A stretch of 32,903 bases of DNA, from the NCBI RefSeq assembly GCF_023150065.1, contig NZ_JAKLLN010000034.1, positions 1 to 32,903 on the forward strand. The letters are read 5' to 3'. Origin of the DNA: Zoogloea sp. Lineage in GTDB: Bacteria > Pseudomonadota > Gammaproteobacteria > Burkholderiales > Rhodocyclaceae. The notes below the pieces were generated by a model. That model searched no databases. It was not told the origin of the DNA and worked only from the letters and a program-made list of their open reading frames with translations. Positions 30,995 through 32,903 of this stretch are shown here, one piece after another (within the stretch, counting starts at the first letter, position 1; each line of letters begins with the position of its first letter). Both the position numbers and the translations under genes were made by a program.

Positions 30995-31873
30995 ATGAGT
31001 CTGGTAAAACGCCTGGCCTACGTGGAGATCGAAGCCAGCGACCTGGAGCGCTGGACGGTCTTCGGCCGTGATGTGTTTGGCTGCGAGCTGGCGGAAGGCA
31101 GCACTGCCGACTGCCTGAAGCTGCGCATCGACGCCCGCCCCTGGCGCATCCTGGTGTCCCGCGGCGAGCGGGACGACCTGAAGGTGATCGGGCTGGAGGT
31201 GGCCGACCGGGCCAGCCTGCAGACGGTGTGTGCCCGGCTCGAAGGTGCCGGGCACCCCTTCCGCATCGCCACCGCGGAGGAATGCGCCGCCCGCAACGTA
31301 TATGAGATGTGCCTGCTCACCGACCCCTCGGGCATCGAGGTGGAGGTGTCCTACGGCGCCCTGCAGCAACCCCAGCGCCCCTTCTGCGCGGGGGTGGGGC
31401 ACGGCGGCTTCATCACCGGCGACCAGGGCCTCGGGCACCTCATGCTGGTGGTGGACGACCCCCGCCGGGTGCAGCAGTTCTACAGCGACATCATGGGTTT
31501 CGTCACCAGCGACTATGTGTCCACCAAGAACTACGGTGGCCTCGCCGGGGACTTCATCTTCATGCGCTGCAACCCCCGGCATCACACCCTGGCCTTCGGC
31601 CGCCTGCCCATCCCCCGCCGCCTCGGGCACCTGATGCTGCAGGTCAATCGCATCGACGACGTGGGGCTGACCCTCGACCGGGTACACGCCCAGGGCTTCC
31701 GCCAGACCCGCTCCATCGGCCGGCACGTGAACGACAACATGTTCTCCTTCTACGTGGAGTCCCCGTCGAAGCTGCAGTTCGAATGCGGCTGGGGCGGGCT
31801 CGAGGTGGCCCCGGACGACACCGACATCAAGCTCTTCGACGTCACCAGCGTCTGGGGCCACAAGCACCTGTGA
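30995..31873 (+). CDS. class I extradiol dioxygenase (BphC-like, VOC fold)
   Basis: 292 residues, the normal two-domain size of BphC. Iron ligands are His148 (GLGHLML), His212 (RLGHLML) and Glu263 (LQFECGWGG); the second-sphere residues His197 (RHHTLAF), His244 (GRHVNDN) and Tyr253 (FSFYVES) are also present. It cleaves a catecholic ring next to the hydroxyls using Fe(II) and O2. With the hydrolase, hydratase and acetaldehyde dehydrogenase it forms a complete meta pathway. The substrate may be 2,3-dihydroxyphenylpropionate or a catechol formed from 8-hydroxy-2-oxoquinoline. MhpB of E. coli, which cleaves the former, is a class III enzyme, so this would be an unrelated replacement. Confidence 0.92.
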   Translation: MSLVKRLAYVEIEASDLERWTVFGRDVFGCELAEGSTADCLKLRIDARPWRILVSRGERDDLKVIGLEVADRASLQTVCARLEGAGHPFRIATAEECAARNVYEMCLLTDPSGIEVEVSYGALQQPQRPFCAGVGHGGFITGDQGLGHLMLVVDDPRRVQQFYSDIMGFVTSDYVSTKNYGGLAGDFIFMRCNPRHHTLAFGRLPIPRRLGHLMLQVNRIDDVGLTLDRVHAQGFRQTRSIGRHVNDNMFSFYVESPSKLQFECGWGGLEVAPDDTDIKLFDVTSVWGHKHL

Positions 31874-31893
31874 GCACATCCGACGGAGACATC

Positions 31894-32694
31894 ATGAATG
31901 CAGCAACAGGCCTCCCGGGCGGACTGACGGACGCCCTGGCCGACACGCTTTACCGCGCCCTGCGTGAGGGCAGCACCGTCAGCCCGCTGACCGAGGACCA
32001 CCCGGGGCTGAGCATCGAGGACGCCTACGCCATCCAGCAAAGGCTGCTGGCCCTGCGCGTCCGCGACGGTGAAAAGATCATCGGCAAGAAGATCGGCGTG
32101 ACCTCCCGGGCCGTCATGGACATGCTCGGCGTGGCCCAGCCGGACTTCGGGCTGCTCACCGATGCCATGGTCTACAGCAGCGGCGACGCTATCCCCATGA
32201 GCAGGCTGATCCAGCCCAAGGCCGAAGGCGAGATCGCCTTCGTGCTCAAGCACGACCTGATGGGCCCCGGCGTGACCGCAGCCGACGTGCTGCGCGCCAC
32301 CGAAGGGGTAATGGCCTGCTTCGAGATCGTGGACAGCCGCATCAAGGACTGGAAGATCCGCATCCAGGACACCGTGGCCGACAACGCCTCCTGCGGCATC
32401 TTCGTGCTGGGCTCGTCCCTGGTGGATGCCCGCAGCCTGGACCTGGTCACCTGCGGCATGGTGCTCGAGAAGAATGGCGAGGTGGCCGTCACCGGCGCCG
32501 GGGCCGCGACGATGAACTCGCCGGTGAACGCCGTGGTATGGCTGGCGAACACCCTCGGCCGTCTCGGCATGGGCCTCAAGGCGGGCGAGATCGTGCTCTC
32601 GGGCGCCCTGGGCGCCATGGTTCCGGTCAAGGCCGGCGACAACCTGCGCATGACGATCAGCGGCATTGGCAGCTGCGCCGTGCGTTTTACCTGA
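31894..32694 (+). CDS. mhpD: 2-hydroxypenta-2,4-dienoate hydratase
   Basis: 266 residues from the ATG at 31894 (CGGAGA upstream); the frame continues upstream within the extradiol gene without family similarity. It is a typical MhpD/DmpE/XylJ hydratase: GKKIGVTSRAVMDMLGVAQPDFG, then RLIQPKAEGEIAFVLKHDL with the metal-binding Glu pair, ACFEIVDSRIKDWKI, DNASCGIFVLG and a C-terminal SGALGAMVPVKAGD. It adds water to 2-hydroxypenta-2,4-dienoate to give 4-hydroxy-2-oxovalerate, the substrate of the aldolase that pairs with the next enzyme. The symbol is a family label; DmpE or BphH would be equally fair. Confidence 0.93.
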   Translation: MNAATGLPGGLTDALADTLYRALREGSTVSPLTEDHPGLSIEDAYAIQQRLLALRVRDGEKIIGKKIGVTSRAVMDMLGVAQPDFGLLTDAMVYSSGDAIPMSRLIQPKAEGEIAFVLKHDLMGPGVTAADVLRATEGVMACFEIVDSRIKDWKIRIQDTVADNASCGIFVLGSSLVDARSLDLVTCGMVLEKNGEVAVTGAGAATMNSPVNAVVWLANTLGRLGMGLKAGEIVLSGALGAMVPVKAGDNLRMTISGIGSCAVRFT

Positions 32695-32826
32695 GGGCTG
32701 GCGCGCCCACGATTGCAGCTGCGCGGTTCCCGTACGCCTCCCCAACCTCCCTGGACGGGGACCGCGCGGTCTGCACCAGGACATTTTTGGCGGACAGCTC
32801 CGCCCCCCTCGCAAGAGAGAATTGCC

Positions 32827-32903
32827 ATGACCCAAAAAATCAAATGCGCCCTGATCGGCCCCGGCAACATCGGGACCGACCTCTTGGCCAAACTGCAGCG
32901 CAG
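32827..32903 (+). CDS. mhpF: acetaldehyde dehydrogenase (acylating), 5' part
   Basis: Only the first 25 codons are in the window. MTQKIKCALIGPGNIGTDLL is the diagnostic N-terminus of the MhpF/BphJ/DmpF family, with the NAD-binding GPGNIG. The AAGAGAG site is well placed. The enzyme converts acetaldehyde, NAD+ and CoA to acetyl-CoA in a channelled complex with 4-hydroxy-2-oxovalerate aldolase, which should be the next gene. The 132-bp gap from the hydratase is larger than the other gaps in the operon. Confidence 0.88.
   Translation, partial: MTQKIKCALIGPGNIGTDLLAKLQR

Noticed and set aside
1-32903. CRISPR arrays, tRNA/rRNA genes, intact insertion sequences or integrase genes
   Set aside because: No regularly spaced repeats, cloverleaf-like segments, transposase or integrase reading frames were recognised on either strand.

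Overview
The window is high-GC DNA with tightly packed operons and strong G/C third-position bias. Family content (a CarAa/OxoO-type Rieske oxygenase, BphC/MhpD/BphJ-type meta-cleavage genes, DUF1302/DUF1329 and FadL envelope proteins, a StyA-like monooxygenase) suggests an aerobic, aromatic-degrading proteobacterium, most likely a betaproteobacterium of the Azoarcus/Thauera/Zoogloea kind. The taxonomic call is inference. No rRNA, tRNA, CRISPR array or intact insertion sequence was seen.

Left flank (1-5000): visibly more AT-rich, with long gene-poor spacers. A leftward three-gene cluster encodes a small caspase/CHAT-like protein (His79/Cys115) followed by two proteins carrying HEPN-like R-x4-H motifs. 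A leftward RES-toxin / Xre-MbcA-ParS-type antitoxin pair follows. This looks like a small defence or toxin-antitoxin island. Next come a TauE/SafE permease and a divergent LysR regulator.

Middle left (6.8-10.4 kb, leftward): an operon of a StyA-like flavoprotein monooxygenase, a FadL-type outer-membrane channel, a StyB/HpaC-type flavin reductase and a bacteriohemerythrin. From 10.7 to 17.2 kb, rightward: a YCF48-like membrane-anchored protein, an RND/MMPL transporter, DUF1302 and DUF1329 proteins, ending at a good intrinsic terminator. A GlcG/HbpS-like gene and an autonomous-looking MarR / AlkD-like / DUF6616-like operon follow.

Right half: a leftward operon (26.4 to 19.5 kb) encodes a [2Fe-2S]/FAD reductase (OxoR-like), an unusual M20 hydrolase homologue, two amidase-signature enzymes, an SDR and an Asp/Glu-racemase-superfamily protein. 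An AraC/XylS regulator (OxoS-like) sits at 27 kb. A rightward operon (28.2 kb to the end) encodes a Rieske oxygenase very like 2-oxo-1,2-dihydroquinoline 8-monooxygenase (OxoO), a C-C hydrolase, a lipocalin-like protein, a class I extradiol dioxygenase, a 2-hydroxypentadienoate hydratase and the start of acetaldehyde dehydrogenase.

Main result: three promoter regions, upstream of the transporter operon (10594-10655), the reductase/amidase operon (26650-26589, minus) and the Rieske operon (28099-28160), share one architecture. Each has two XylS-type boxes (TGCR-N6-GGNTA, some degenerate) exactly 20 bp apart and a TA-starting -10-like hexamer 21 nt after the second box. This is the layout of the XylS-dependent Pm promoter, and it ties transport, oxygenation, amide hydrolysis and ring cleavage into one predicted regulon. 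I propose the regulon degrades 2-oxoquinoline or a related N-heteroaromatic lactam. The amidase/M20/SDR/racemase block would supply the poorly defined steps between hydroxylation and meta cleavage.
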